Shown here: piece after piece, positions 24,301 to 37,835 of the stretch
How the letters are laid out: each line of letters begins with the position of its first letter
Position numbering within the stretch: position 1 is the first letter of the stretch
Source: Syngnathus acus
Taxonomy: Eukaryota; Chordata; Actinopteri; Syngnathiformes; Syngnathidae
Length of the DNA: 64,000 nucleotides
Assembly (NCBI RefSeq): GCF_901709675.1
Contig: NC_051107.1
Span: 5,892,001 to 5,956,000 of the forward strand
Direction: 5' to 3'
The notes under the pieces: generated by a model
What the model saw: only the letters and a program-made list of their open reading frames with translations
Database searches by the model: none
What the model was told of the DNA's origin: nothing
Program-made: the position numbers and the translations under genes

Positions 24301-27300
24301 CGTGCAGGGACGTCGATTCATGAAGCACGATCAAAAAAAAAAAAAAAAAAGGCATCATCGCCGGTCTGGTGTCATCTCGGTGTTCGTTTTATTTGACGTG
24401 TCGCGGTTGCTCGGCGGCAGAACAAAAGCTGCTCGCGCGCACAATGTTGAGTCAATTATGGAAAGAATTAGAATGTAGCCATCAATTATCAATCGGCGAA
24501 TAATAGGACGGCGCCGGCGTCATTCCAAACGGGCTCGCAAAGCCGCAGGCTAAAAACCCCGCGGCCCCCGGAAAAATGTCAACATTTCCATTTTCCGCCT
24601 GCGCGGCGGGCTGAATTTCAAGGGCGTGCATTTTCAAGTGCCCCTCCCCGCCCCCCCACGGAGACGACCTTCACGCTATCACTCGCTTTCCCCGCATCTT
24701 CACAGGCCAAAGTGTGCACGCGTGAATCAGCACCTTTCAAATGCTGCATTTCCATGACAACTCTCTCTGCTGCAACAAACAAAAGTCAAATGCAGACCGT
24801 GGAATCGCTAAAAAACAAAACAAAAGCCCCAATAAAAGCATCCCGCCCTCGTTTCATCCGCCGTCGAATGATTTCCCGGGGCCCGTTCCGCCCAATGTTC
24901 ATTAGGCGTAAAAAGTGAAATGAAACGCGAGTCAGGTGCGACCGCTATTCACCGCGCCGCTAATGAGCTCGACCGGGCCACATCAATGCGGTTCCGCTTC
25001 ACCTCGCAAATTTCCGATTGTGTCCCCGGATGGGTTAGCCGACACAAAAATCGCTCCAAGCGCTTTGGATAATCTCCAGCAACAATGGAAGGTTTTCTGA
25101 TGATTGTCGCTCGCTCGCTAGGTTGTTAGCTAATATTGGACATAGCCAAGCGACTAGCTTTCATCTGGCATCAAGCAACTTGACTTTTGAAAAACGGTTT
25201 GGACTATAAGTATGACTCTACAGTTCTAACTTTGATTCGCTAGCCGAGCGGCGAGCGCACACCGGCGACTGCGCGGCTCAGATTGGCTTTTTATCTGCTC
25301 CCCAACACGCCCCCCTCCCCTCCAGAATCCATACGTGAGCGCATCGATCTTCTCCACTTAGCAGCGCGGCGTACAAGTGTTATCTGCGGTCGCGCTGAAT
25401 TGAGGCACTCAGACGCCCGGCATAGATTTTCCCAGGGTTCAAGGTCACCTCGAGGTGCAACGATAAAACCTGAGGACAAGTACTTTTTTCCTAGCTAACG
25501 AGGAGCTCGTTTTTTAACAAGCTGCTCAGGATTGCGGCCAAAGGAGGAAGAAAAGGGCAATTTAGAATTCACTCGTTTTCCAAAACATCATTCTTACCAT
25601 CTCGGAAATATTTTTGTGAGCGTGGAATTCTTCAGAAAATCATATTAGTCTCAAATAAGTGAAATTGCCTCATTTCCACGAGCCAGCTTACGGGCTTGGG
25701 CCATTATCGCCGGCGATCGGAGCGTATGGATCCGGCGGATCCGCTAAACAAATCACGTCATGCCGAGTCGCGTTTGGCCCGTTGACGTTAAGCAAACGTT
25801 TGACGGCGCGCGGCTGGGCTCATCGTGTGCGCACGCACGCACGCACGCACGCAGCGTGTCTGCATCCATTCGCCTCACTTAGCGCTAATGGCGTGTATTG
25901 AACAACAAGCAGGCGTGCTCCAAACACAAGCCGGGGCCAAACAAGCACGCCTAATAGAAGCCGAGCGGACGGGTCGCACAACGTCCCGAGCCGTCCGGCT
26001 AATCGGCCTCGATGGGAGACGTGCGCCGAGCGCCGTCCCTCTTTGTAGACCGTTAAAGTGGATATGGATGGCAAAAAAAAAAATGGCGTGGCAATATTAA
26101 CCTCTCGACTGCTTTATTTTGCCGTCGAGCGCCAAGTCGTGTTTACGAGCGACCCGTTCCGCTAGTTTATTGAAACGCTTATTGGCACGCAGACGAGGAA
26201 CTCAATGGAATATTTATTGCGCGCCAGGCGGTGGGCAAACGGTGGCATAACAAGTGTGTTAATAATTAAAAAGGGCAGCAGGCAATGCAAACATTTGGCA
26301 GCCGGCGGTGCTGAAAGTGAACACGGTCCATTCCTGGGCCCAGCCGCCGCTCTCTTTTGAGTCTGTAAAGGTTAAGACCCATCCTCCGTTTGCCCTTTGC
26401 ACTCACCAAGATCTCCCGTTGACCATAAATCAGAATAATCCTGGTAAGCTACGCTAACGCTAACTAGCTATCTGTTTGTCAGCGCACTTGTGTAGAAGCT
26501 CCAATGTCATTCAGACAAAATCTTGATTGTTTTCCATTTTTGAAATGATGGATTCCCGTGACGATAATGGCCGCCGCTCGGGCATAATGCGTAAGTAATA
26601 AACGCGTCTCGGCCAGCTGTTGTCGGTCCCGGGGGAATGGGAGGGCGCTCGAATCGGGCGGGCGCTCATCTGGAGAGTCGGCGGCGGACTTCTGGCTCGG
26701 CTCGGCGGCGCTAACTCGGCTTTGACCTAAATTTCGCCGGCCCGGCCGCCGTATTTGTCACGCCATCGATCACAGCTCGAGTTTTTTCCTCATCGGTCTT
26801 GGCGTCAACCTTTCCCGCCGGCCGCTCGATCGGCGATATCAATCACCCGTCAATGCGTTTCAAAAGTGACAGCGCCGGTGCACATCTGTATTTGTGACCT
26901 CCATCACGGCTGACGCGGCTCCCGGCAACAATCCCTAATGATTATTTATAATCCTTTCTTTGTATATCATTTTAGGCAGAGTGTCTCGTTTTAAGCAAAT
27001 AAGCGGAACGGACATGCGGCGGCGCCCGAGGCGCGGCGCTAAATGCATTCAAATGCGCTAGCCAAGTGGAACAAAGTCAAGTTGAACACAGTCGATCTGT
27101 TGACACGAGAACTTTGCCAGCCTGCAGAATCTCGGAGCTAATATTTGTCAATTAATAGTCGCAAGAAACTTTGCACCAAATCCTTGTTGTTTGTTGGAAA
27201 CCACTGGAATCACACGCTAACTTGCTAGCTCGTCAGCCTTGACCGATTGTGCGCCGCCGCGCTGTCCCGTGGAGGCTTCAAAAGAAATACAAAGCATCTT

Positions 27301-27348
27301 GCGGGTACAGTAGCAAGCCCTCCTTCCATCTCAGCCCTCTAATTTCCG

Positions 27349-27400
27349 CATGCAAATGTTTCGGCTGGGTGGCCGGCGCCGCATAAATTACATTTGCATG
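27349..27400. promoter_or_regulatory. Inverted pair of POU octamer sites
   Basis: CATGCAAATGT (27349-27359) and its exact reverse complement ACATTTGCATG (27390-27400) are separated by 30 bases. Each contains ATGCAAAT, the Oct/POU octamer. Function is inferred. Confidence 0.4.
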
Positions 27401-30124
27401 CCGTTGGGCGCAGGACACGGCAGAATTACAATTGAGGAGAGCCGAGGCTGATTGCACTCAGCTCTTTTTTTTTTTTTTTGCTCTCCATAACGCTTAGCGC
27501 CGGCTGCTGCGAGGACACCCTGCCAGTCTAGGAGCCCCCCCCCCCTTATTTGTAACGCTGCGGCTAAGTAGGCAGGCGGAACGTTTGGGGAAATAACGGC
27601 CATGTTGGTGTGACCCACCGGGCGAGGCACCTTTTTGCTTCCATCACAGAGACTTGGACCACTTTGATTGGCGGCCATTAACCTCCGGCCCGCGCTCTCT
27701 CATTCATCCGCTGCTTTTTTTCTCTCCTCTTGCCATCAAAGGAGAAATCCGAAAAAGGGAAGCGACGTCGTCTTGACATGTCGGCTGGAGTCGTCACGAT
27801 GTCGCTCTGCTTTTTTGTCAGATTTGATGACCGGGCGGCGGCGGCGACAGCGACTCTTTTAATGAGGCGGGAAAGGTCAAAACGTGACGCTCGCTGGAAT
27901 AACCAATGGGCTCCTGTGAAAGAAAGAAGTCCACCTGGCTAACTTTGATGTTTCCATTTTGAAATGGAGCTTTTGAAGCCGAAGATTGCCGATTTGCGAG
28001 CAATCTTTTTTTTCTTTCATACTTTTTGAGCCTCTTTTTGATGAAACGTAAACACGCCAACAGATCGAGCACTCTGACGTCGGAGCTCGCAACAATTTGG
28101 ATGTAAACATTGAAAAGTCTGTTTTCCGTATGTCTCCTTGAAGCCGAAAGCAGATGCTCCCAAATAAGGTTTGCGTGCAGGCGTAATTGAATTGTCGTGT
28201 ACTTTGAAGCCAAATGCGCCCCGGCGCTCGGGGCCGTGTGCTCGTCACACAAACTCGATTAAAGCGAGTCCAACCGGTGGCCGGCGAGCCGCTTCTGACG
28301 CACAAACGTCAGTCGGCCCCGCGGCGTATTTTTAGCATTTTCCCGAAAGCAAATCAGATTTTGTCGTACGACTGACATTTAGTAGCGTGAGCGTGCTAAT
28401 TTCCACCCAACAAATATGCAAATTGTCTTCAAAACAAGCCATTAGGAAAAACGACTTCATTATGTGTGACTTCAGAATGAAACGGAGAAAATTGACTAAT
28501 GTTGATAAATGTCAACCTACGCGTCCTTTGAACAGTCACAGAGTTCCATTTTGATAAAAAAAAGGATGCGCAGGTGAAGCAGCATGTGGCTCAAGTTATT
28601 TTTGGATGCCCGATTGACTGCCAGCAAGTTGTTTAACGCTTTTTGCGGTTTCTCGCTGCGATTTCTTCCCAACACCTGCGAGTTGGACCACTTTGAAAAG
28701 AAAGCGGCTTTTTGATGAATGCCAGGCAGAAAGTGGGTCGCCCTCCCCATGGAGGCATCGTGTGCAGTCATGCTTGTCTCCTCCAATAAACCAAAAGGGT
28801 GGGGGGCAATTTCTAAACTACAAGTTTGCTTTTCCATGACAAAAAGCCACAATTGAATAATAGTCCAGTCACATGTTGACTTTTTGATTTGCATGTGTTG
28901 ATTACAACATCCGTGCACAAAATTCACTCCTGTTTTTTCTTCCCTCCTTTTTTATTTGCCTTTTAATGTCACCTAATTTAGCGAAATGACAACGGCGGCA
29001 TAATCACAGCATGCTTTTTTTCCCCCCCCCATTTATTTATTTGATTCATTATTTTTAGGGGGCGATCACGACAGGTTTTCACATCAAGGCAGATTAATAT
29101 TGAGTGGCAGGCTCGGCTCCACCACTAAATTAAAAAAACAAACAAACCAAAAAAAAACAATGGAAAATAGTGACTAATTCCCGTCACCCCAAACGAGCAA
29201 AATTATTCATGTCGCCTCGCCGCTAATACCCCGATGAGAGAACGGTGAAATACTAAGAAGGCTTTTATGCTAGCTTAGCAGGAAAAAAAACTGGTTTTTG
29301 CGTGACCTACTTTGTAAAGAGTCTTGGATGCGCTCCGCTTGCTCGTCCCGCCGAAGCTTTCATTTTGCTCATAAGCGACTCAACCATCTGTTTTTATCTC
29401 ATTTGTCTGCCTCTAATTGGCGTCACTTTTACGGTAATTGCCTTCGAGAGGCGCCCGACTCCTCAACGATTGCTTATCAGACAGCGGGGCCCACACGCAA
29501 AACAAAGTCGCGTCTGGAGTCAAGTCGACGGACATAATGGAGGCCCCGCTCGGACTCCATTGTCGCAACGAGCCCAGCGTAATGTTTGCTGCGTAAACAC
29601 GGCGGGCGGGCGGGCTCAGGCTTCTCGTGGTATGGCGGCGGCTTCATCACGAAGCGCAAACATGCGAGGAGCGCCAACAAGCGGACCTGGCTTGCCAGTC
29701 GACTTGGAAGGCAGCGAGGAAGTTGCACCCGCCAAAAGAGACAATGGGAAGACGCCAGCCCCTCCCTACCCGGTGTAATATCGCCACGCCGGATATTATG
29801 GCCAGCGTTGAACGCGCGGCCCGCCATTGTTCCCGTCCGCTCCTTCCTGATCAACAGATGCCGAGATGAGCCGACGCCTCGTATTGTCATTCCTCATTTT
29901 CCAAGCGGACGAGCTCATCCGTCAGACCCTCCAAACGGTGGCGGGAACATCCCCCAAACGTCGCGCTCCCGGCGACACTACCGCCGCTCGCGCTCGTTAG
30001 AAGGAATTGATTGCGTTAATTAGCCCATCCCGTCTGCCTTCGGGCCCAACGAGTGTTATTTAAAACACGAGCGCCCTCCTTGCACCGACTTCATCCTGAA
30101 CCGCTTTTCCTTTGTGTCTTACAG

Positions 30125-30180
30125 CAAAGGCCTCTGTGAAGCCGGACCAGAAGGACCCCGCCCGACCCAGTCAACAAACG
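30125..30180 (+). other. Candidate untranslated syt1 exon
   Basis: The 56-base segment is preceded by a strong pyrimidine tract and acceptor (CTTTGTGTCTTACAG) and followed by a consensus donor GTGAGT. It lies 17.7 kb upstream of the syt1 start codon on the same strand. No known coding match was seen. Confidence 0.4.
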
Positions 30181-33100
30181 GTGAGTGGCTCATTGAACAT
30201 GCAGACCCGGTCCTGTCGCTCGGCCTTAACGAGATCCGGAGGCGGGCGATCTCATTTGCCGCACGCAACACGGGGCCGTCGCGCAGCCATTCACACTGCG
30301 TCCGTTTTTTCACTGATTTGAAAGTTTTAGTTTAGATCCAATTTGCAGCGTAATATTCAAGACCGAGGCTGCGGCGCGGCAAAATCGCACGGCCTCGGCG
30401 GTCAGTCAGACGCCGTTGAGTGATTTGCAAGTGTACGCCGCCGTTCCCTTGATTTGCCACGTAATATTCAGCGCCGCGGGATGGCTCGGCCGCCGTGATT
30501 AGGTTAGGAAGCCGTGGCAAAATCGATCATTTTAAGCGACTTTAGCAAATTTAAAAACTATACTCCACACTCATAAATTTGCATTCTCAACACGGCCATT
30601 TCGAAACGCGCATAGTCGTGGTCAGAAAAAGCACAGAGAATGCATAACAGAATGGCAGCGCTAGCAATGCTAAGCTAGGTTTTATTTTTGCTCGTCTTTT
30701 GTCCATTTGTATTTTGATTTTTAAATTTCTTCTGGTCTCAAATCCAATTAATTGCAAGTGTCAAGTCTCGGTGCAGCTTTTTGACGTTTTGTCTTTCGCC
30801 GCTTGGGTCACAAACGACTAATTATCACTTTCTGACGCGTCGGGCTGTCATTTGTGATTGATGCGCAACGTGCGCGCTCGCCGCGTAGCTACCTTCATCC
30901 GGAAAACACCTCGGCCAGCTTCCATTAGCGTGCATATTAATCACCCGCCCGGCTTGCTAGTCCAACTTCCACGTTGAGCAAAACAATCTTGAGCTCTGTC
31001 ACGAGCATCTTTTGGCCCGTGGTCAGCGTGTGGAAATGAAAGTCGCTGCCGCGTCTCCCTGTGCCCCCTTTTTAATCTCGCCACGCCGCTATTTCATTTC
31101 CTGCCCGCTTGGATGAATCAAAGCCATCTCGTGTGACTGTGGCACGCTTTACATTCCTAATCCACATGATGGCACCAGCTCGTGTTATCTCGGCCAGATA
31201 AACCAGCACCTGCGTCAGTCCTAGAAAGTAGAGCCTGCCTCTGCAACTCCGTCTTGGGTCGTGAAGGCTTCGAGTGGTTGCATTTTAATCGGGCTGCAAT
31301 GAGGACGGCGATTCCTGGTCACTTGTCCGTGCGTGGTGCTGGAGGCCGCCGTCGTTCTCTAAGCATCAAGGCGTGACGCTGACACAGTGAGAGAGGACAA
31401 GGCTTGTCCTAGGGGACGGTCACCCCCCCCCCCCCCCCCCCCTTCCCTCGTGGTTGTCTGATGTGTCCCCTGTGAGCCAAAGCGTCTCGGACACATTGCG
31501 GTCGCCCTGAGCTGGAGGAGATATGACAAACACAAAAGGTCGACCCTGCTTGCCGCCGCCGCACGACACCCGACGCCGAGCTCCGCGCTCGCCCGGCTAA
31601 CGTGTTCTTAGCTGGCTCGGTTCAACAGCTTATCGTTCGTTCAGCTTGCGTTACAAAGCGCATTTCATACACTAGCTAGGAAATAAAAAACGCGACCTTC
31701 AATGGTTCTCGTGGAGGCCGAAGCGGGTGGGCGGGGCCCAATCTCTTCGGCGGGAGCCTGCTTTAAGTCGGCCGGCAGCAAAGAGACGCGGCGTGTTTGT
31801 CTTTTCGTTCTTGAGATTTGCTGAGAGGCCGGTCCGGCACCAGAGCAGCTTGAGTGATGCGGCGCCAACTCGCCACAAAGCAGCACGACAACCTTGAACG
31901 GGACGACAACGGCCGAGATGCGCTCAATGCCCAACCGCAATCGGGGAGAGAGCAGAGATCTGGCGTTGGGGGGGGGGGGATTGGGGTCCCGCGCCAAAGC
32001 ACGCAGATGCTTGTTTAATGTGGCGCTGGCCGCCGCTCGGCTGAAAATAATGGAACACGGCCTCGTAATTCATGTTGTCTGTTTGCGGCGTGGCGACGGC
32101 GGCCAACCTTCTGCCTCAAAGCAGCGCCGGCCCTCCTCTTCCTTTGTTTTCATCCGCGCCGACACCTCCGCATCGAAACGGGCCTTGTGAGAGTCGACCG
32201 TCGACGAGAACGCGCCGTCGGCCCGACTTGCGAGCCGTTGGCGTCACGCCGGCCCGGGTTGCCGCGGCAACTGAAAGCGCGCAGTTATTTCGGCAAAGTG
32301 CGTCAGGTTTCTCGCACCTTCCGGAAATAAACTCGCGAGCTGCGTCGTCGCCAGATGAGCGACGCCGACGACGGCATCGTAAATTATGAAGAATCTTTTG
32401 AAGAAATGATGCCCGCAGCAGTGACTAATTGAAAGCAAAACAATCAAAAAGCTTTTCCAATCTGCAGAAAAGCCAGAGAAGGTGCCATTTGAATTTTTGC
32501 GAGCCTCTCATGACATATTTGTCCGTGCGTGACTGAGAAGGTGCCAGGCGAGCTGCAAGTGCCTTCTTGAAAACGGAGGCGGAGCTCTTCACTTTGATCT
32601 GAGAGTCGCTTCATTTAGCCGACCGGAACCCGGCACGGGCCTCTCGCGCGCTTTTTACCGCCGAGTCTTTGTGACCTTGGCGGGACCTCCAAACATCCCG
32701 TCCAAATTGCCACGCTTCCCTCCCGTGACCCTTTGGCTTACTCCGAAACGCTGACCCGACACTTTTACAGCGCCAACAGGAGGTTACAGACCCGTCTTGG
32801 CACTTCTCATAATACGCCCTCGCAAAAAAAAAAAAATACTGTCTGATCTAAAACAGGTGCATCTGGCTCTTTAGATGCTGTCTCCGTGGCGACGATACCC
32901 CCCCCCCCCCCCCTCGCTGTCCTAGTTTGGCTAGCCTGCCCTCGCTGAAAGACGTTACGCAACTGCGCCGTTTAGAGCCAGATAGTGACCCAAACGTACT
33001 CGCGTGTTGGAAAAATGTCCACATTTCTCAACACACCGCTTAAAACCAAGCAAAAAAACAAATTCTCATTTATTTGTTGTGATTTATTCAATTGGAAATA

Positions 33101-33505
33101 ATAAATACATTTTTAGCGCAAATATTTAATGACACAAATCAGTTGTAAAAAATACTAAAAATATTCCAATGAAGCTATCCAGGACTCTGAATAGAATTGA
33201 ATTGCTCAGTGGTCCAAATTAAGGTCTGGAGAAGGCCATATGTGGCCCGGCAGCCATACTTTGAAACACTGGATGGCGTCTCGGAACTCCGACTGGTCGG
33301 CGTAATCTTGTTTGCTCAGGGGCATCGCGCCTGCGACAAAAGGTCCGCCGCCTCGGAGATATTTGTGAGCCCCGTCGCGATAAGGCACAGGATGTTTGCC
33401 GTAGATGCGCACCGGGCGCGATTAGCATTAGCGGCTAGCTGCTGGAGCTGTGACTGTTAAATTGAAGATGACTCAAATGATGTAAAATTGCCAATTGGTT
33501 GCTTC

Positions 33506-33511
<6 letters not shown>

Positions 33512-33538
<27 letters not shown>
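33512..33538 (+). repeat. Poly-A tract (27 A)
   Basis: Uninterrupted A run. No retroposed body is recognisable upstream. Confidence 0.9.
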
Positions 33539-33540
<2 letters not shown>

Positions 33541-36500
33541 TCCGCATAAAAACGATTCTTAACTCATTCAAGTTGAGCAAAATAAAGAAGCCTTGGCAAA
33601 ATGTTTACGGGCTGGAAGAACATAACTCGGGTTACAAAAAGAAATTGTCCTTGGCAGTGAAGCACTCGCTCCAAAACTGGCTCATCAGCTTCGAAGTGAC
33701 TCCAATTACGGAAACCTTTACAGAAGCATTTTGAGAAGAAAAAAAGTGTATCAGGCTGACAAATAAACTCCCGAGGTTAAATTCTTCAAGGTCGGCCCGC
33801 TCCGCCGCCGCGCACCCCCATTTCCGTCTAGATTACGGCGGTAATATCTCTCCTGCGGAGTATGTGTCGATCCAAAGAGTGCCTCTTCTGCGTGTGCTTA
33901 CATAAGCAAAGGCGGCGGAGCGTGAAGATGCTAGCCAAGCCGCGTCGGGAATTCTGCAAACGGCAACGATATTTAGCGGCCGGGCTAGACATTGCTTGAA
34001 CGAGCCCTCGCTGCCATTGTTGTTGTTGTTGTTTTTTCTTTTTTTGCGGAAAGTGGCACGAGGTGATGAGCAGAAGGCTCGGAGGAGAAAATGTGAAAAG
34101 GCAGCAGGAATGGACGGAGGGAGGGAGGGAGGAAAGGAGGGAAGATGGCTGCAGATGGCTGCTGAAAGGCAAATCTTCTCCCGCGCGCATATTTAGCGGC
34201 GCATTTTTGAATGGCGCCACGTGCAAAGTCAAGAAGGATATTTGCGACTGCATTCCGCTTGTGATTTTTTTAGGTCAGGCTTGGGATTCAGGAGGAATGA
34301 ATCATTTTCCTAATTAGAAGTTCTTTGTTAATGAATTCCAATCAGTCACATTTGATTAGCTTTGATTTACATTCAAGTTTGGCGATTATTCCTTTGTTTC
34401 CGCCTAATCTTTTCTTTTGTTCTCACTACGCGTGCGTCCAAGGTCCGAATCTCAGCGGGCCGCCGTAGTGTCAGTTCAGTCGGAGTTCAGAAGCGGCGCC
34501 GGCAGCGTCATTAAAGTCTATTTGGCTCGCGTCCCAGCCCGGCCCGGCCCGACCCGGCAAAGTGAGCGGGGCCCCGCCGAGAGAAGGCCAATTTCTCCTC
34601 TCAGATTGGAGCTGATGGATCCAAAGTGGCACGGCGGGCAAACCGGGAGAAGGCGAATGACGAGGCGTGTGCGCCGACTTCCTCTTCCCCCAATTTGCCG
34701 GGCCCGTGTCCATTAAGGCGCCGAGTCTCCACCGGAGCCGCTTCTTTCTATATTCTTCTTGTTTCTTCTCTTTTTCGGGGCTCGACTGTGTGAGTCAAAG
34801 CAGAGTCGGGGAGTCTGTCAAGGTGACCTCAGAGGGATGATGTAACGCCCGACCCCCTCCCCTCTGCTACCGCCTTGATCAGTTGTCTTCATTTTCCACC
34901 ACGTCATTTGCGTTTGATCTCCCTCAGGAGCAATTTAACTCCTTAAACGTGGGCTGGCTCATCGAGAAGACGGCTAACAGCGTCGTTGGGGTCACTTCAC
35001 GTGTTTTCCCCATTCCATTCCCTTAAGGATTTGTTTAGTCGCGCTGTGAAGGTGGAGAAAAGAAACGCCAAAAAAAATCTAAAGCCGAGGGGCTGTCTTC
35101 GCTTTCCGCACCTGACGCGCAACGAAGCCATCCATCATCGGACCGCCCGCCGCCCAGCGTGGCCGACTCCTCCGCACACGCACCGTTGCGCCGCGCAGTC
35201 AATTCCGCGTAATGAGCAATTGTGCTGCCACGTTTTTTTAGTTTTTTTTCTTGGTATCCGCTACACACGCGCTCACACACAGCGGGGATACGGACAACAT
35301 TAGCCCGCTCCAGTAGTGATGTTGCCGAGTATCTGCGGCTAAGGTAGCCCCCAGGGGGCCGCTCCCTCCCACTTCCCCCACAATCCCCTGCCGGTGTAAA
35401 AACAACAACATTCACGCCATCAGCAACTTTGCGTGGACTAGGAAGACTCGCTCGCATCTGCAAACCACATGTTTATGCTTTAAATTATTCATATAGGCGA
35501 TTATAAATATTCCTTGGGGGCATCCGTAAAAAAAAAAAAAAAAAGAAAAGAAAATTGGATTTGAAATGTCGCTCGGAATGTCAATAAAATATAATCATGC
35601 AGTAAATGAAAGGCTCTCATCACCTTGGCTGTATTTTGTTGCCGGGCGAGGACAAAGGTCGCCGAGGTAATTAAATTACGGCACCCACCACAGGGGGGAG
35701 GGGGGGGGGGGGGTGGTACAAGTAATTACTCGCTCCCCAAATCCAACTAATCCACCACCTCTCTCGGACGCACTCGGCTGCCCGAGGCATTACCCGCGCT
35801 CGATTTCTGTGGAAAGTTTTTGGCCGGCGCGGCGAGGCAAACATCTGCGGGATATCATCGGCGTTGGCGAGCGCCGCTGACCCGCGCAGGTGTTGCCGCG
35901 CGAACGCTGGCGGGCGGGTGTTGGCTGAAAAGGCGCACCTGTGCCCACTGAAAAGACGCCACCGCTGAATACTTCCATATTTCAACAGCCACTTATCCAG
36001 CCATCGGCGGAAGCGGGCGCGCGGGCGGGCGGGCGGGAATTGAAGGAACAAATGGGGAATATATTTCCGTCAATCATTTCATGCCTATTTCTGGCCCGTC
36101 TTTTGGAAGCTTGCCGAAACAAACCGAATGTCGTGGAAGGCGGCGATAAAAATACAAATGATTTCCAGAAATGGTTTCTGAGCAAAGTTCAAGTTAGCCA
36201 AGTAGCTTCACCGCTAGCTGTCCCTAAACTTAAAGTTAATCGTACGAGCTTCGGGTATTTCTGAAAAATGGCTGGACTGGACACGCACGCGCTATCGAAC
36301 ATCTGACACCAGAGGCGGGAATTTTCCTTTCAATGTCGCTTGTAGACCAATTACAGAAGCGAGCGCAATGTCACATTAGCCCGTAGCTTAGCAACAAGCA
36401 TAAATACCGGACTACACTTGCGCGAGTGATTCTTTTCTGAAAGGAAACCTGTCATCTCCACAAGAAAGGACTTTGGAGAAGAAAGCTGAAGCCAAAACGC

Positions 36501-37555
36501 CAGCGCTCTAACAAAAACAGCCCAAATGTCAGCGCCGCTCCCGAGCGCCGATGGAAAAAAGATGACGCCGGCCAGTCTGCGCTAATGTCTGAAAGCAGAC
36601 ATCAGTGCAAGAAGTCAGGAAAGCATTATGAATCATGGCGCTGCCATTTTGCAATGGTTCAATAAGTGCAACGCAATTCTGAGCAGACAAATAAAATTGC
36701 ACAAAACAAAAAGTCCGCTTTGCTTTGCTTTTAGTCGCGACAACGTGTCTTCAGTTCCCTCGACATATTTGATTCCCTTCCAATTAGGATGAAGGAATTA
36801 GCAAATATTCAACGTATCTTGATGCAGGTGATGTTGTTCGTCTGCCGCGTTTGCTCGTCCTCGCCGATGTCGCCCACCGCGCAGTGTCGTGCGTTCCTCG
36901 CCGCTGAGCTTTATTTAGCCTGACACGCGTCCGCACGTATGCCAACCCTCAGCCCCTCCTCCCCCCCTCTACCTGACACATTCTATTACTCACGACGGAC
37001 GCGGCTGCCATTTTCCATGCTGATAATCCGCCCGGTGACACAAATAACACACAATTAGGAATTGTTCTTTTCAAACAAAGACCATCTTTGAATGCTTTCC
37101 ACTCATAAAAATTGGAATACATTTTTTTTCTTGGAGCCCTGCAAGACTTTTTTTTTCTCATACCAAACTTTGTCGACATTTTACATCCAGTCTACTATGA
37201 TAACGTGACATTTTAAAGCCGTATTAATTGGACAATCCACTCACGACTGCATTTAAAGTGGACATAATGACCACCATATATGGTGTTGGATGTCTCCAGG
37301 GGGGGACGCCCGGGAATGCCCTTGACCAGCTATGGTGGGGGTCAGCGCAACATCATATTCATGCACACACACACACGGTGATTGTTGTTTTCACAGTGCA
37401 AAGGGTGCGAGTGGGTGGGAGAAAATAGCCGGGATGGGGGGGTATGTGCATTTTGGCTGACAGCGGAGGAAAAGAGCCAGTGTGTGTAAGCGTGTGTGCG
37501 TGTGCGGGGGGCTTGAGTAGGTGGGCGGGAAGAGAGGAGCGAGTGTCACGGACGA

Positions 37556-37576
37556 AGAGAGAGAGAGAGAGAGAGA
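37556..37576 (+). repeat. (GA)n microsatellite
   Basis: GA repeat 120 bases upstream of the candidate syt1 leader exon. GA tracts are common near vertebrate promoters. Confidence 0.85.
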
Positions 37577-37692
37577 CGAGGCAGCCGCTCGCTGGCCGGA
37601 TGCTCAAGTGTGCCGTCAGGAGCGTCGTCGTCGCCGTTGCCGCTTTCGAAGTGCTTTTTCCTTTCTTTGACTTTGCTTTGGCTTGCGTACAG

Positions 37693-37835
37693 CGGCGCTT
37701 CGCAACTTGACGTCCAGCCCAGCCCCTCCCTCCTCACGCTACCGCTACGCAACCCCCTGAGCTCGCTGGGATTGGGAACAAGACCAGCAGCAAGACGGCC
37801 AGCCAGCGCTCCTGGGAAGACGAGACTGCTGCCAG
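37693..37835 (+). other. syt1: Candidate untranslated leader exon of syt1
   Basis: The segment follows a long pyrimidine-rich tract ending GCGTACAG and stops at a donor CCAG|GTACGTG. It is 10 kb upstream of the syt1 start codon, with a GA/GT-rich, CpG-containing region just before it (37430-37690) and an RE1 silencer 660 bases after it. It could also be the downstream part of a first exon starting within 37430-37690. Non-coding status is inferred from the lack of a supported start. Confidence 0.42.

Larger units (their letters stand above)
17691..37692. other. Long gene-poor region upstream of syt1
   Basis: About 20 kb with no coding gene that I can support. Open frames here have no recognisable protein similarity and are broken by low-complexity sequence. 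The region has many CpG-containing, TAATTA- and octamer-like motifs of the kind seen in vertebrate regulatory deserts, and several simple repeats: GGGA 22088-22124, GCAC 25831-25852, C20 at 31423-31442, A27 at 33512-33538. Two splice-bounded segments (21215-21318 and 30125-30180) may be non-coding syt1 5' exons. Mammalian SYT1 also has a long 5' region with several untranslated exons. Confidence 0.55.
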
